Shown: positions 18,819 to 27,383, numbered from the stretch's first letter. The stretch: DNA of 64,000 nt from Paenibacillus sp. CAA11 (GCF_003060825.1 NZ_CP028922.1:1598501-1662500), one strand, 5' to 3'. Translations and numbers: made by a program. Notes: generated by a model not told the origin, from the sequence alone.

Positions 18819-19415
18819 ATGAATATCGGGCTTACGGGCGGAATAGCTACAGGAAAGAGCACTGTATCCCGAATGCTTGTCAGGCTTGGAGCAAAGCTGA
18901 TTGATGCCGACCTTATCGCAAGAGAAGTGATGCAGCCCGGACATTCGGTGCTTGCTGCGGTCGCTGAACGGTTTGGCCAAGCTATGCTGCTGCCTGACGG
19001 TTCTCTGAACCGTAAGAAGCTTGGGGAGCATGTATTTACCTACCCGGAGGAACGTAAAGCACTTGATGCTATTACGCATCCGGCAATCCGGAGAGAAATT
19101 AAGAAGCGTATGGAAGCTTATGAAGCGGAAGACATGCATGGCTTGGTAGTTGCAGACGTTCCTTTGCTGTATGAGTCGGGCCAGGAGTCTATGTATGAGC
19201 AAGTTATGGTTGTATATGTGCCAAGAGAACTCCAATTACGCAGATTGATGGAGCGTGATCGGTTGGATTTATTGCAGGCTGAAGCGAGGCTTGCTGCCCA
19301 AATGGATATAGAAATGAAGCGGGAGAGAGCGGATATCATCATTGACAACAGCAGAGGATTAGAAGATACTGAGGCACAGGTAAGAGCTTATTGGCAGAGC
19401 AGGGTCTGCTCATGA
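18819..19415 (+). CDS. coaE: Dephospho-CoA kinase
   Basis: A 198-residue P-loop kinase with GGIATGKS (residues 7-14), the DADLIAREV substrate motif and the LID/CoA-binding region (DVPLLYESG, RQ-like RDRLDLLQAEAR). It catalyses the final step of coenzyme A synthesis, 3'-phosphorylation of dephospho-CoA. GAGGTGA precedes the ATG. The stop overlaps the next start as ATGA, so the transglycosylase gene is translationally coupled. Confidence 0.93.
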   Translation: MNIGLTGGIATGKSTVSRMLVRLGAKLIDADLIAREVMQPGHSVLAAVAERFGQAMLLPDGSLNRKKLGEHVFTYPEERKALDAITHPAIRREIKKRMEAYEAEDMHGLVVADVPLLYESGQESMYEQVMVVYVPRELQLRRLMERDRLDLLQAEARLAAQMDIEMKRERADIIIDNSRGLEDTEAQVRAYWQSRVCS

Positions 19416-19975
19416 AGTGGCTTCGCAAGAAACGCGTTCTGCTGGTGCTCTTCCTTGGGTTTACTCTGCTCGTATTTCTTAATACCCAATGGTTAACCCT
19501 GTTCTATCCTATTTATTATAAAGAAGAAATTCGATACCATGCTGGAAAGAACCATATTGATCCTTTTGTTGTGGCGGCCATCATTCAGGTGGAATCTAAA
19601 TATAAGCCCGATAAAGAATCAAGGAAAGGCGCCTTGGGCTTGATGCAGATTATGCCTGACACAGCTAAATGGGTGATGGATAAGAAGAAGCTTAAGGGGA
19701 TAACCTTTGAGTCGATCAGCCATGAGCCCAATATGAATATTGAAATCGGTACATGGTATCTCAATTATCTCTCTGAGCAGTTTGACGGGAATATGTTTGC
19801 GGTGATCGCGGCCTATAATGCAGGTCCGGCTAACGTAAAAAGCTGGCTGAAGAACGGAAGATGGGATGGAAGCCTTGAGACCTCCAAGAATATTCCTTTT
19901 GGGGAGACAAGACACTACGTACAGCGAGTCGCTCATTATTACAAACAATACACACAGATATACAAGGCATTCTAA
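19412..19975 (+). CDS. Membrane-anchored lytic transglycosylase (SLT domain)
   Basis: A 187-residue protein with a short basic N-terminus and an uncleaved membrane anchor (about residues 8-26), followed by an SLT domain. The catalytic glutamate is Glu61 in IIQVESKY, with GALGLMQIMPDTA and AYNAGPANV as the GLMQI and AYNAG motifs of family 1 transglycosylases. It should cleave glycan strands to 1,6-anhydroMurNAc at the membrane surface. The ATG at 19412 overlaps the coaE stop. This arrangement is also found after coaE in other bacilli. Confidence 0.9.
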   Translation: MKWLRKKRVLLVLFLGFTLLVFLNTQWLTLFYPIYYKEEIRYHAGKNHIDPFVVAAIIQVESKYKPDKESRKGALGLMQIMPDTAKWVMDKKKLKGITFESISHEPNMNIEIGTWYLNYLSEQFDGNMFAVIAAYNAGPANVKSWLKNGRWDGSLETSKNIPFGETRHYVQRVAHYYKQYTQIYKAF

Positions 19976-19985
19976 TCTATATAGC

Positions 19986-20027
19986 AAAAAAACCGAGGGA
20001 GACGCTGAAAGTCTCTGCCTCGGCTTG
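19986..20027 (-). terminator. Terminator of the SASP gene
   Basis: Read on the minus strand, AGCCGAGGCAGAGAC pairs with GTCTCCCTCGG and is followed by a long T-run (A-run 19986-19992 on the + strand). There is no T-run in the + direction. Confidence 0.8.
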
Positions 20028-20061
20028 GTACTGGGTAGGAACTAGTGCTTTAATTCCAACC

Positions 20062-20286
20062 TTATTTAAATTGACCTGCCAGTGTTTGCTCAGCCAGTGT
20101 GACCAAACGTTTTGTGATGGTACCCCCGATCGAACCGTTCTCATAAGAGGTCAGGTCGCCTGCGTATCCATCTTGAGGGAAGTTAATGCCAAGTTCTTGA
20201 GCAACCTCGTACTTCAATTGTTCCAGGGCTCCGGAAGCTTGTCTTACCACCAGATTGTTGGAATTACCATTTGAGTTTTGGGCCAT
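20062..20286 (-). CDS. Alpha/beta-type small acid-soluble spore protein
   Basis: A 74-residue SASP. It has the family's two conserved blocks: ALEQLKYEVAQELG, with the GPR protease-type site region, and NGSIGGTITKRLVTLAEQ. Such proteins coat forespore DNA and protect it from UV and heat, then are degraded at germination. GGAGGTGA precedes the ATG at 20286. A candidate sigma-G promoter lies just upstream. It shows that the organism forms endospores. Confidence 0.95.
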   Translation of the reverse strand: MAQNSNGNSNNLVVRQASGALEQLKYEVAQELGINFPQDGYAGDLTSYENGSIGGTITKRLVTLAEQTLAGQFK

Positions 20287-20316
20287 TGCTGTTCACCTCC
20301 TTGCGGTTGGTAACTG

Positions 20317-20346
20317 TATTATGTGCCGTATTCTCGAATCTAATCA
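20317..20346 (-). promoter_or_regulatory. Candidate sigma-G-type promoter of the SASP gene
   Basis: On the minus strand TGATTA (20346-20341) is followed after 17 bases by CATAATA (20323-20317), close to the forespore consensus TGAATA / CATACTA. It leaves a leader of roughly 25 bases. Inferred from pattern and gene type. Confidence 0.45.
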
Positions 20347-20422
20347 TGAATTATAGAATTTTTAAATGGTATTGTTACCCATACCATTAGCTATCCATTT
20401 TGAAGAAAGGAAGTGCCTGCTG

Positions 20423-20893
20423 TTGAAGTGTCCGTACTGTGATTATTTAGGGACGAAAGTGCTTGACTCAAGACCAGCCAATGACAACCGTTCAATTCGC
20501 CGCAGAAGAGAATGTGAGAAGTGCAACCGGCGGTTCACCACCTTCGAGATGGTAGAGGAAACCCCACTCATTGTTGTAAAAAAGGACGGAAGCCGTGAAG
20601 AGTTCAGCCGGGAAAAAATGCTCAGGGGATTAATTCGAGCTTGTGAGAAGCGGCCAGTATCTGTAGAACAGCTGGAGACAATCGTCTCCGCTGTAGAGCG
20701 TTCGCTTCGCCATACGGCCATAGCTGAGGTGGAGAGCCGTCAAATCGGCGAGCTTGTCATGGAGCAGCTGTACCCTGTAGATGAAGTAGCCTACGTCAGG
20801 TTTGCATCGGTATATCGTCAATTCAAAGATATCAATATGTTTATGAAGGAACTGAAAGGGCTCCTATCCAAGGATACGGATTCTCTGGATTAG
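20423..20893 (+). CDS. nrdR: Transcriptional regulator NrdR
   Basis: A 156-residue repressor of ribonucleotide reductase genes. The zinc ribbon is C-x2-C (KCPYCDY) and C-x2-C ([11 protein letters not shown]), followed by an ATP-cone ([30 protein letters not shown]). It binds NrdR boxes when dATP is high. The start is the TTG at 20423, nine bases after AGGAAG, so that the protein begins with the usual KCPYC; the ATG at 20366 would add an unrelated 19 residues. It is monocistronic. Confidence 0.92.
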   Translation: MKCPYCDYLGTKVLDSRPANDNRSIRRRRECEKCNRRFTTFEMVEETPLIVVKKDGSREEFSREKMLRGLIRACEKRPVSVEQLETIVSAVERSLRHTAIAEVESRQIGELVMEQLYPVDEVAYVRFASVYRQFKDINMFMKELKGLLSKDTDSLD

Positions 20894-20984
20894 TCAACAG
20901 TCTCCAGCGGCATTAAGGGTTGACAACAAATTATAGGGCGTTTTTTTGCAACTTTAAGCTAATTTTCAGGTTCAAATAAGGTAG

Positions 20985-21116
20985 CTTTAAGGTGCGGCCG
21001 TTATATTGTAGATATCCCTCTTATTGATATAGGCTGAAGGGTTCCGTTGGGTGGGGCCTCCGGAACCCCAATCAGCCACGAGTAATACCTTTAACTACAT
21101 ATTAATAATATCAGCA
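20985..21116 (+). ncRNA. Candidate structured small RNA after nrdR
   Basis: This stretch folds by eye into nested stems: AAGGT/ACCTT (20989-20993 with 21087-21091), GGCTGA/TCAGCC (21032-21037 with 21072-21077) and GGGTTCCG/CGGAACCC (21039-21046 with 21061-21068). ATATC/GATAT adds a side hairpin around 21012-21030. A strong terminator follows at 21117. No open frame with a ribosome binding site is inside. I do not recognise an Rfam class; T-box, SRP, 6S and tmRNA hallmarks are missing. The promoter is not clear. It could be a free sRNA or a terminated leader for the small protein gene at 21222. Confidence 0.5.
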
Positions 21117-21143
21117 GACGCTCATGGAATGAGCGTCTTTTTT
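21117..21143 (+). terminator. Terminator of the structured RNA
   Basis: GACGCTCAT-gga-ATGAGCGTC followed by TTTTTT. Confidence 0.9.
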
Positions 21144-21221
21144 AATTGTCTGCATAAATGATGGCAGGCCTGGGGAAAGTATACCTAGCTACAGAAATAG
21201 AGAGGAAGGGAGGAAGTCATC

Positions 21222-21452
21222 ATGAAAAAATACGTGGCAAGTTTATTGTCTGCAGGCCTCGTTTCCGCACTCCTGCTTATGCCAGTATCTGCGGAGAGCA
21301 GTAAGGTTGCAGATCAACGCGGAGACAATCGAACAGGCAACTATACCACCAATGCAGTTAATGACGACAATGATTTTGATTGGGGCTGGCTGGGTCTGCT
21401 TGGATTGATTGGCCTTGCTGGTCTTCGCAGTAAAGACCGCGAGCGTTCTTAA
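21222..21452 (+). CDS. Small WGxxGxxG-type membrane protein
   Basis: A 76-residue exported or membrane protein. A signal peptide spans about residues 1-25 (basic MKKY, hydrophobic core, likely cleavage after VSAES or nearby). A polar Asn/Asp-rich linker follows, then WGWLGLLGLIGLAGL, a Gly/Leu membrane segment ending in a basic RSKDRERS tail. This tripartite architecture is that of the WGxxGxxG family, in which the C-terminal segment resembles a sorting or protease-processed anchor. AGGAAGGGAGGAAG precedes the ATG. The function is unknown. Confidence 0.75.
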   Translation: MKKYVASLLSAGLVSALLLMPVSAESSKVADQRGDNRTGNYTTNAVNDDNDFDWGWLGLLGLIGLAGLRSKDRERS

Positions 21453-21517
21453 GAGGAATTTGAACCCAGCACTGTAGCTATAGAGAGGCTTGAAATGAAA
21501 GGAGCCTTTTGCACGAG

Positions 21518-21566
21518 GACTGCTTAGAGTCAAGGTCAGTTGGCTCAGGCAGTCTTTTTATATTTT
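21518..21566 (+). terminator. Terminator after the WGxxGxxG gene
   Basis: GACTGC (21518-21523) and GCAGTC (21549-21554) close a longer imperfect hairpin, followed by a T-rich tract. Confidence 0.8.
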
Positions 21567-21580
21567 TTTATAAAAAATGC

Positions 21581-21609
21581 TTGCTTTATTTATCGAATCG
21601 GGATATAAT
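21581..21609 (+). promoter_or_regulatory. Promoter of tRNA-Leu
   Basis: TTGCTT (21581-21586), 17-base spacer, TATAAT (21604-21609), about 54 bases before the tRNA. Confidence 0.7.
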
Positions 21610-21662
21610 CTTAATTACGGTAAATAAGTCTTTTTCAGAAGATTGAAGAAGATAACTTACTT

Positions 21663-21746
<84 letters not shown>

Positions 21747-21762
21747 TCGATTAAAACAAATG

Positions 21763-21804
21763 AGCTCTTGGATTTTCTTACATAGAAATCCAAGAGCTTT
21801 TTTT
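21763..21804 (+). terminator. Terminator after tRNA-Leu
   Basis: AGCTCTTGGATTT pairs with AAATCCAAGAGCT, followed by seven T. Confidence 0.92.
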
Positions 21805-21829
21805 ATACTTGGAAATTTGCAAGGTGAGT

Positions 21830-22333
21830 CATAAAGAGGCCACATGTATTACTTATTAGTTGATTATGTGAGCAATACAAGTCAGGTTGACTGATAAGGA
21901 CACGAGCATAGCGCCCGGACGCTATACTCGGCTTAGGACTCGTTGTCGAACACGGTGAAGTCGTCTTCTCTGAGATGTACATAATGGAATAGTACAGGCT
22001 GGGAAGAAACCGGGCGTTTAGGATTCGCGTCCGGTTTCTTTTCGATGGGAACTATGTCTGTTTCCGCTGCGGATCATATTGTTTTTAAGTGGTCCTCGAG
22101 TTTTGCTGACGGCTGTATCTGGCTGAATGATAGGAGCGGTACCCCCTTCTACTTAAGTGTTACTGATTAACGGCACTGTTATAACTTTTCTTGATTTTAA
22201 ACAAGTTATGTAAATTCTATCTAATTATACACATTATCCAATTTTACAGATTTAAACAAATTACATTGAATGCAAGAGATACTAGAAGTAATATAAAGAA
22301 ATATATTACAGTTATTTCCGGTGGTGATGTGTA
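21830..22333 (+). other. Intergenic region with orphan reading frames before the ABC exporter genes
   Basis: This 500-base gap has no convincing gene. It holds a 16-codon frame at 21844 (MYYLLVDYVSNTSQVD) behind GAGG, a hairpin GAAACCGG/CCGGTTTC with a short T-run (22006-22043), and a 41-codon frame at 22045-22170 (starting MGTMSVSAADHIVFKW) with no ribosome binding site. The last frame is open upstream of its ATG as well, so it may be a gene relic. From about 22180 the sequence becomes very AT-rich and probably holds the promoter of the ABC genes. Confidence 0.4.
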
Positions 22334-24091
22334 GTGAATTCGAATCTGAAGCAATTGTTCATTTATTGCAAGCCATATAAAAGACTTTATTCGTTAATAT
22401 TATGTTTGAATATTTGCATAGGAATCCTTGAACTGACAGTTCCCTATATTCTAATAAAGCTTATTCATACGGTTAGTGGCGATGCTGCTGCTGGGGACAA
22501 AGGTAGTACCTTTTCCCGAATTCTATTTTATTCCATCTTTTATTTGTTAATCAGCTGCATGGGTTTTATATCACGATACAAAAATCAGCAATGCAAGAAT
22601 AAGTTTGGACTGAAAATCTGTCAGACTATGAGATCAGACGTTTATGAAACTGTGTTAGGTAAAGGGCTGGACAAAGCAAAAGACAAACGTGCTGGAGATG
22701 TCGTTACTACCCTGACCCAGAACATTCATACTGTAGAGCGGTTTTTACAGACTGATTTTCATGAATTTACATATCAAGGCTTCCGTTTTCTTGGTGCGGT
22801 CATATTTATAGGTATCATGAACTGGAAATTGCTTTTGGTTTCTCTTACCATTCTTCCTTTATCCGTATGGCTCACTCGGATTACGATGAGGTCCATTTCG
22901 GAAATTTCGCAAAGTTTGGCTGACAAAAATGCAGTTCTTACATCAAGTCTTATCGAAAGCTACAATGGAATAAAAACGATAAAATCATATCTCTTGAATC
23001 CCTTGTTAGTGAGGTCATTTGCTGAGGAAACCCGTTGCGTAAAAGTGGAAGAATTAAAGTTGGAGAAAAGACTTTCACTACTAATTCCAGTCAATATATT
23101 TTTAAATGCTTTTCCATATGCGGCCTGTGTTTTGTACGGAGGATATTTAACTCTTCAACACCAGCTTGATATAGGGGAACTTCTCGCTATGGTCAGTCTA
23201 ATGAATTTGATAGTTAGACCCATTTCCACGATGCCAGATATAGTTGCGCATTTAAAGAAATGTGAAGGGATTCTGGCACGTGTTTTTGAGCTTATTCCAC
23301 CAGCGGGTCAACAGTTTATCGCCGTAACAGATGAAACTGCTCAACAAGATTCATTGATTTCTATGGAAATAAAAGGGCTTTCCTTCAATTTAGAAGGTCA
23401 AACCATTTTGAAGGATGTGTCATTATCAATTGATAGGCCTCAGCTCATAGCTCTTACAGGTAAAAGTGGAAGTGGTAAAACCACACTTGTAAAACTGATT
23501 TGTGGCTTTTATCAATTTCCGGAAGGAACGATTGAAATATTTGGACAGGATAACCGTAGTATTCCTCAGAATATGTTGATGCAAAACATCTCTTATGTTT
23601 CTCAGGAAAGTTTTATATTTACAACATCTCTCTACGAAAATATCCGCTATGGACAGTTGGATGCATCTAGGGAAGAAGTGTTGCATGCAGCCAAAATAGC
23701 ACAAGTAGATCAATTCGCAGTTAAACTGCCCAACCAGTATGAAACAATGGTTAGTAATCAAACTCTTTCGGGAGGGCAGAGGCAGCGTGTTGCGATCGCT
23801 CGTGCATTTTTGAAAAAGGCAAAGATTCTTATTCTAGATGAACCTACTTCGGCACTGGATACAGTGACTGAGCAGAAAATCATAGAGGCTCTTGAAAGTC
23901 TTAAGCGTGAAAAAATAATTATTCTTATATCTCACCAAGTTTCTACGCTCCTAGCTGCTGATATGATTTTGTATCTAGAGCATGGGAACCTTCACCCCTT
24001 GGAAAGTTATAAAGAGTTACAGCAGAAGGATTTACATAGTCTGACTCATGAAAAAAAAGAGGAGGTGAAGCGTAATGCAACTTTCATCTAA
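22334..24091 (+). CDS. ABC exporter half-transporter 1 (permease-ATPase fusion)
   Basis: This 585-residue protein has a six-helix type IV exporter domain (about residues 15-310) and an ATPase domain (about 345-575). Walker A is GKSGSGKTT (from residue 376), the signature is LSGGQRQR, Walker B is ILILDEPTSALD and the switch His is in ISHQVS. It starts with GTG at 22334 after GGTGGTGATG. It overlaps the next gene by 17 bases, so the two probably form a heterodimeric exporter. No peptidase C39 domain is present. Base composition is visibly more AT-rich than the flanks, suggesting transfer. The cargo is unknown; a peptide or lipid is typical of such pairs. Confidence 0.85.
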   Translation: MNSNLKQLFIYCKPYKRLYSLILCLNICIGILELTVPYILIKLIHTVSGDAAAGDKGSTFSRILFYSIFYLLISCMGFISRYKNQQCKNKFGLKICQTMRSDVYETVLGKGLDKAKDKRAGDVVTTLTQNIHTVERFLQTDFHEFTYQGFRFLGAVIFIGIMNWKLLLVSLTILPLSVWLTRITMRSISEISQSLADKNAVLTSSLIESYNGIKTIKSYLLNPLLVRSFAEETRCVKVEELKLEKRLSLLIPVNIFLNAFPYAACVLYGGYLTLQHQLDIGELLAMVSLMNLIVRPISTMPDIVAHLKKCEGILARVFELIPPAGQQFIAVTDETAQQDSLISMEIKGLSFNLEGQTILKDVSLSIDRPQLIALTGKSGSGKTTLVKLICGFYQFPEGTIEIFGQDNRSIPQNMLMQNISYVSQESFIFTTSLYENIRYGQLDASREEVLHAAKIAQVDQFAVKLPNQYETMVSNQTLSGGQRQRVAIARAFLKKAKILILDEPTSALDTVTEQKIIEALESLKREKIIILISHQVSTLLAADMILYLEHGNLHPLESYKELQQKDLHSLTHEKKEEVKRNATFI

Positions 24092-25835
24092 TCTACAAGT
24101 ATTACTGGAAATGAAACGAAGAATGAAGCGTAATTTTGTGCCATATTTGTTTTATTTGCTTTTTGAAAACGCATTGGGTGTAGGCTTAAATGTGATTTTA
24201 GCTTTTGTCTATATGAATTTGTTCAGTGCTGTGATCGGTCAGGATGGGGAGGTATTGCTTCGCGCGACTCTATTATTCCTGATAAGTTTAGTGGTCACCT
24301 GCATTTTTTATCCTTTGTTCCGATATTCCGAAATTTATTATGTTAAGAAAACGATAGAAGACAGTAGAAATGATGCATATGAACATATACTGAAACTTCC
24401 AATACCGTGCTTTGACAAGCTGAATAAAGGAGAACTTGTATCCCGGATGTTGCATGATTTGCAACAGATGGAAGAAATTTATTTAACCCATATTGGAACA
24501 ATTGTATCTATTATTTTCTATGGAGCTGGTTCTGTTGTTAGCTTATTTATCCTTGACTGGAGATATGCAATCGCTATTGTAGCTTTGGGTACGGCGTCGA
24601 CTTTTTTTAATTCCAAATGGGGGAATAAAATCCAAGTTCTGAGTCAAAAAGTTCAACAAAGCAAAGCGGTGATGACGCAAACCGTTGTGGAAGGGATTTA
24701 TGGCATGGAAACAGTAAAACTGTTCCAATTAAGAGACCTATTTAGAGACAATTTGGCTAGTGAGAATATGGTGTACAATGTGGACTCAACTCATTTAGTT
24801 CGTAGAAAAGCACTCCTTGAAGGATGTAACTTTTTACTGGCTTCATTAAGTACATTCATTATATATATGATAGGTGTATTGCTGGTTTTTCTGAAGATGG
24901 CTCAATTACCCACACTAATTGCTGTTAACCAGTTGGAGCATGGCGTGTCTTCTGGGTTTTCTGGTATTGGAAGAGGCATAAACCAACTTCAGGATTCTTT
25001 GTCAGGAGCCAAAAGGTTTTTGGAGATTTTTCAATATAAACAAGAAGATATGAGGTTAAAGTTAAATGAAGTTTCTCAATTCCAGGAGAATCCGCTTCTT
25101 GTTATTGAAAGAGGGTCTTTTGGATATGACTCCAGTAATGAGTTGGATTCGCTCTGTTTCGATGAATTGTCATTTACCCTTCGTAAAGGAGAATTCGCTT
25201 GTCTGGTAGGTGAAAGCGGAAGCGGGAAAAGCACGATATTGGATGTTATTCTCTGCTTCAGGGAATTGAATCATGGAAAAATTCAAATCAATATTGGAGA
25301 GAAACAAATCTCTTTACTGCGGTTGAGAGAGTTAATAGCTTATGTTCCCCAGACCCCATTTATATGTTCTGGGACTATTGAGGAGAACATCAGAATGGGA
25401 AATGAGCAAGCCTCCCTTTCGGAAATTTTACAAGCAGCTAAAGAGGCTGATTTTTATGAATTTATCTGTTCTTTGCCGGATGGGCTTAAAACGGTTATTG
25501 AGGAAAACGGAGCTAATTTATCCGGAGGACAAAAACAAAAACTTGCCTTAGCAAGAGCATTTGTCAAAAATGCGCCTTTCATTTTACTGGATGAAGCAAC
25601 ATCAGCTTTGGACAGTGAATCAGAAGCTTTAATTATAAGCACATTAAAGAAAAAAGCTCATGAGCATCAGAACAGTATTTTAATGGTTAGCCATCGGATG
25701 ACCCCCATTACGAACGCAGACAAAGTACTGTATTTAAAAGGTGGGAACTTAGCCGCAGTCGGTTGCCATGAGGAGCTTATTTTAAACAACTCGTCATATA
25801 AAGCTTTCATTTCCAAAACAGACATATATGAATAG
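24075..25835 (+). CDS. ABC exporter half-transporter 2 (permease-ATPase fusion)
   Basis: At 586 residues it is the partner of the preceding half-transporter, with a six-helix membrane domain (about residues 20-300) and an ATPase domain (about 345-580). Walker A is GESGSGKST (from residue 379), the signature LSGGQKQKLALARAF, Walker [13 protein letters not shown] and switch His SHRMTP. GAGGAGGTGA lies inside the end of the upstream gene, giving coupled translation. Both ATPase sites look intact, unlike many heterodimers in which one site is degenerate. No precursor-peptide or immunity gene is recognisable next to it. Confidence 0.85.
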   Translation: MQLSSNLQVLLEMKRRMKRNFVPYLFYLLFENALGVGLNVILAFVYMNLFSAVIGQDGEVLLRATLLFLISLVVTCIFYPLFRYSEIYYVKKTIEDSRNDAYEHILKLPIPCFDKLNKGELVSRMLHDLQQMEEIYLTHIGTIVSIIFYGAGSVVSLFILDWRYAIAIVALGTASTFFNSKWGNKIQVLSQKVQQSKAVMTQTVVEGIYGMETVKLFQLRDLFRDNLASENMVYNVDSTHLVRRKALLEGCNFLLASLSTFIIYMIGVLLVFLKMAQLPTLIAVNQLEHGVSSGFSGIGRGINQLQDSLSGAKRFLEIFQYKQEDMRLKLNEVSQFQENPLLVIERGSFGYDSSNELDSLCFDELSFTLRKGEFACLVGESGSGKSTILDVILCFRELNHGKIQINIGEKQISLLRLRELIAYVPQTPFICSGTIEENIRMGNEQASLSEILQAAKEADFYEFICSLPDGLKTVIEENGANLSGGQKQKLALARAFVKNAPFILLDEATSALDSESEALIISTLKKKAHEHQNSILMVSHRMTPITNADKVLYLKGGNLAAVGCHEELILNNSSYKAFISKTDIYE

Positions 25836-25962
25836 ACCTCATAATTATTTGAGTCAAGGATGTAGAAGTAAAGAGAACATATTCGATATTCGACACCTCA
25901 TTCTGAAATTATGAAGTAGGTTAGAGATGCAATTAGCGATGTAATCCTTTGCTGGTCGTAAT

Positions 25963-26055
25963 CCTTCAGTTATATTCGATAACGTCCTTAACCGTCAGTA
26001 TACTGCAGATGCGTCGAGAAAGAAGTTGGTCACCGATATTACTTGCATTCGCAGG
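25963..26055 (+). pseudogene. IS3-family transposase (OrfB) remnant
   Basis: Read in one frame this stretch gives PSVIFDNVLNRQYTADASRKK and then LVTDITCI. It corresponds to the FxNxLNRxFTAxxPNxKWVTDITYI segment at the start of the integrase core of IS3-family OrfB. It loses similarity after TCI, with a stop (TGA) downstream, so only about 30 codons survive. It marks an old insertion at the 3' edge of the ABC exporter island. Confidence 0.65.
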
Positions 26056-26291
26056 CGAGAGAGTCATCTGCCTTGATGGCATTCATGAAATTGAACATGC
26101 TGCCGTTCGATTTGTAGGGCTGTTCAATTCCAAAGCACCAGGTCACTGCCCTGTGGGTCGAAATCCACCAGCAGGACCTTTTTTCTTTTCTGAGAGATTT
26201 GTATTTCAATTCAAACTGTGAATTAGATATAATGAAGAACAGATTGATTGAATTGAAAAATATGGGGCCTCTAGAAGGGAAGAGTTGAAGG
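26056..26291. other. Degenerate sequence between the IS3 relic and the RhaT-like gene
   Basis: No intact gene is visible. The minus strand reads FGIEQPYKSNGSMFNFMNAI and on to a stop at about 26054, and a different minus frame reads LLVDFDPQGSDLVLWN. Together these suggest a frameshifted relic of a minus-strand gene that I do not recognise. The bases from about 26215 onward are AT-rich and may contain the promoter of the next gene. Confidence 0.3.
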
Positions 26292-27305
26292 GTGCTTTAT
26301 GGCTTTTTGGTGTTGGTGCTTGCTTGCATGTGTCAAGGCAGCTTTGGTCTTGGGATGAAGAAATACCAGCCTTTCTCTTGGGAGGCATTTTGGGCCGTAT
26401 TTTCAATCGTGGGGATCTTGTTGATTCCGCTGCTGTGGACATGGATTGAAGTGCCGCAATTTATGACTTATATTCATCAGACACCACTGAAGGTGCTGGG
26501 TCTGGCTTCTTTTTGCGGCCTCTTATGGGGAGTCAGCTCGGTTCTCTTCGGTAAGGCTATTGATACAATTGGGGTTTCACTTACTTATGGTGTTAATATG
26601 GGCATCTCTGCGTCCCTCGGTTCACTCATTCCGCTGTTTATCTTTGGCAACGTACCGCCAGCGCGTTCCTTTGCTGTACTTCTTATAGGAACGGTAATCA
26701 TGCTGGTTGGAGTCGGCGTCATTACTAAAGCCGGACTGAATAAAGAGAAGCCGCAATCTTCGGATTCATCCACAACACGAAGTACAGCTTCTAAGCTTCC
26801 TAAAGGTCTGCTGCTCGCTTCGCTCGCTGGGCTAGGATCGGCTGCAATGAACATCGGTTTTGTTTATGCAAACCAAACTTTGGACATCGCTTCGGCTAAT
26901 GGCGTTTCGGAAATATCCGCCAGCCTGATTCCTTGGGTGATCACCCTGTCCGGAGGATTTATTGCGAATTTTGCCTACGCCGTATATTTATTATTTAGAA
27001 ACAAAACATACCATGATTATGCAGCAAAAGGAGCAAGCAGGGCTTACAGCAAGGCGCTAATTACAGCGGTTATCTGGTTCCTTGCACTTGGACTTTATGC
27101 TAAGGCAACGGTAATGTTAGGCTCTCTAGGCTCAGTAGTGGGCTGGCTGGCCTTTAATGGCCTGGCTCTTATTATTAGCAATGGATGGGGTCTGCGTGAC
27201 GGAGAGTGGAAAGGCTTTGTGAAGCCCAAAAGGTGGCTGCTCTTCGGGAATGTGATCTTAATCGTATCATGGGTTGTTGTAGGCCTAGCTAATCAGATGG
27301 CTTGA
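26292..27305 (+). CDS. RhaT/GRP-type sugar-proton symporter
   Basis: This 337-residue membrane protein has about ten hydrophobic helices and Gly-rich packing motifs (GSFGLGMKKYQPFSWEAFW, FCGLLWGVSSVLFGKAIDTIG, WGLRDGEWKG). These resemble the L-rhamnose/proton symporter RhaT within the drug/metabolite transporter superfamily. No rhamnose catabolic genes are nearby, so the substrate is uncertain. The start is the GTG at 26292, with GAAGGGAAGAG upstream. A terminator follows directly after the stop. It does not belong to the ABC exporter unit, being separated by relic sequence. Confidence 0.75.
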   Translation: MLYGFLVLVLACMCQGSFGLGMKKYQPFSWEAFWAVFSIVGILLIPLLWTWIEVPQFMTYIHQTPLKVLGLASFCGLLWGVSSVLFGKAIDTIGVSLTYGVNMGISASLGSLIPLFIFGNVPPARSFAVLLIGTVIMLVGVGVITKAGLNKEKPQSSDSSTTRSTASKLPKGLLLASLAGLGSAAMNIGFVYANQTLDIASANGVSEISASLIPWVITLSGGFIANFAYAVYLLFRNKTYHDYAAKGASRAYSKALITAVIWFLALGLYAKATVMLGSLGSVVGWLAFNGLALIISNGWGLRDGEWKGFVKPKRWLLFGNVILIVSWVVVGLANQMA

Positions 27306-27322
27306 TTTGTTATGCTTACCCA

Positions 27323-27367
27323 CAGCTTTCCTGCTTTACCGTTGAGTCAGGAAAGCTGCTATTTTTT
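27323..27367 (+). terminator. Terminator after the RhaT-like gene
   Basis: CAGCTTTCCTG and CAGGAAAGCTG, then ATTTTTT. Confidence 0.85.
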
Positions 27368-27383
27368 AATGAGGAGAGGAAAA

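Noticed and set aside
21047..21060. GGGTGG in the structured RNA suggested a T-box leader
   Set aside because: There is no TTCGTCC-type antiterminator bulge partner, no specifier-loop architecture and no tRNA-synthetase or amino-acid gene downstream.
26100..26190. LLVDFDPQGS on the minus strand resembles a ParA/MinD motif
   Set aside because: The match is only about ten residues, ends at a stop soon after, and no Walker A motif or partner frame was found; it may be chance or a relic.
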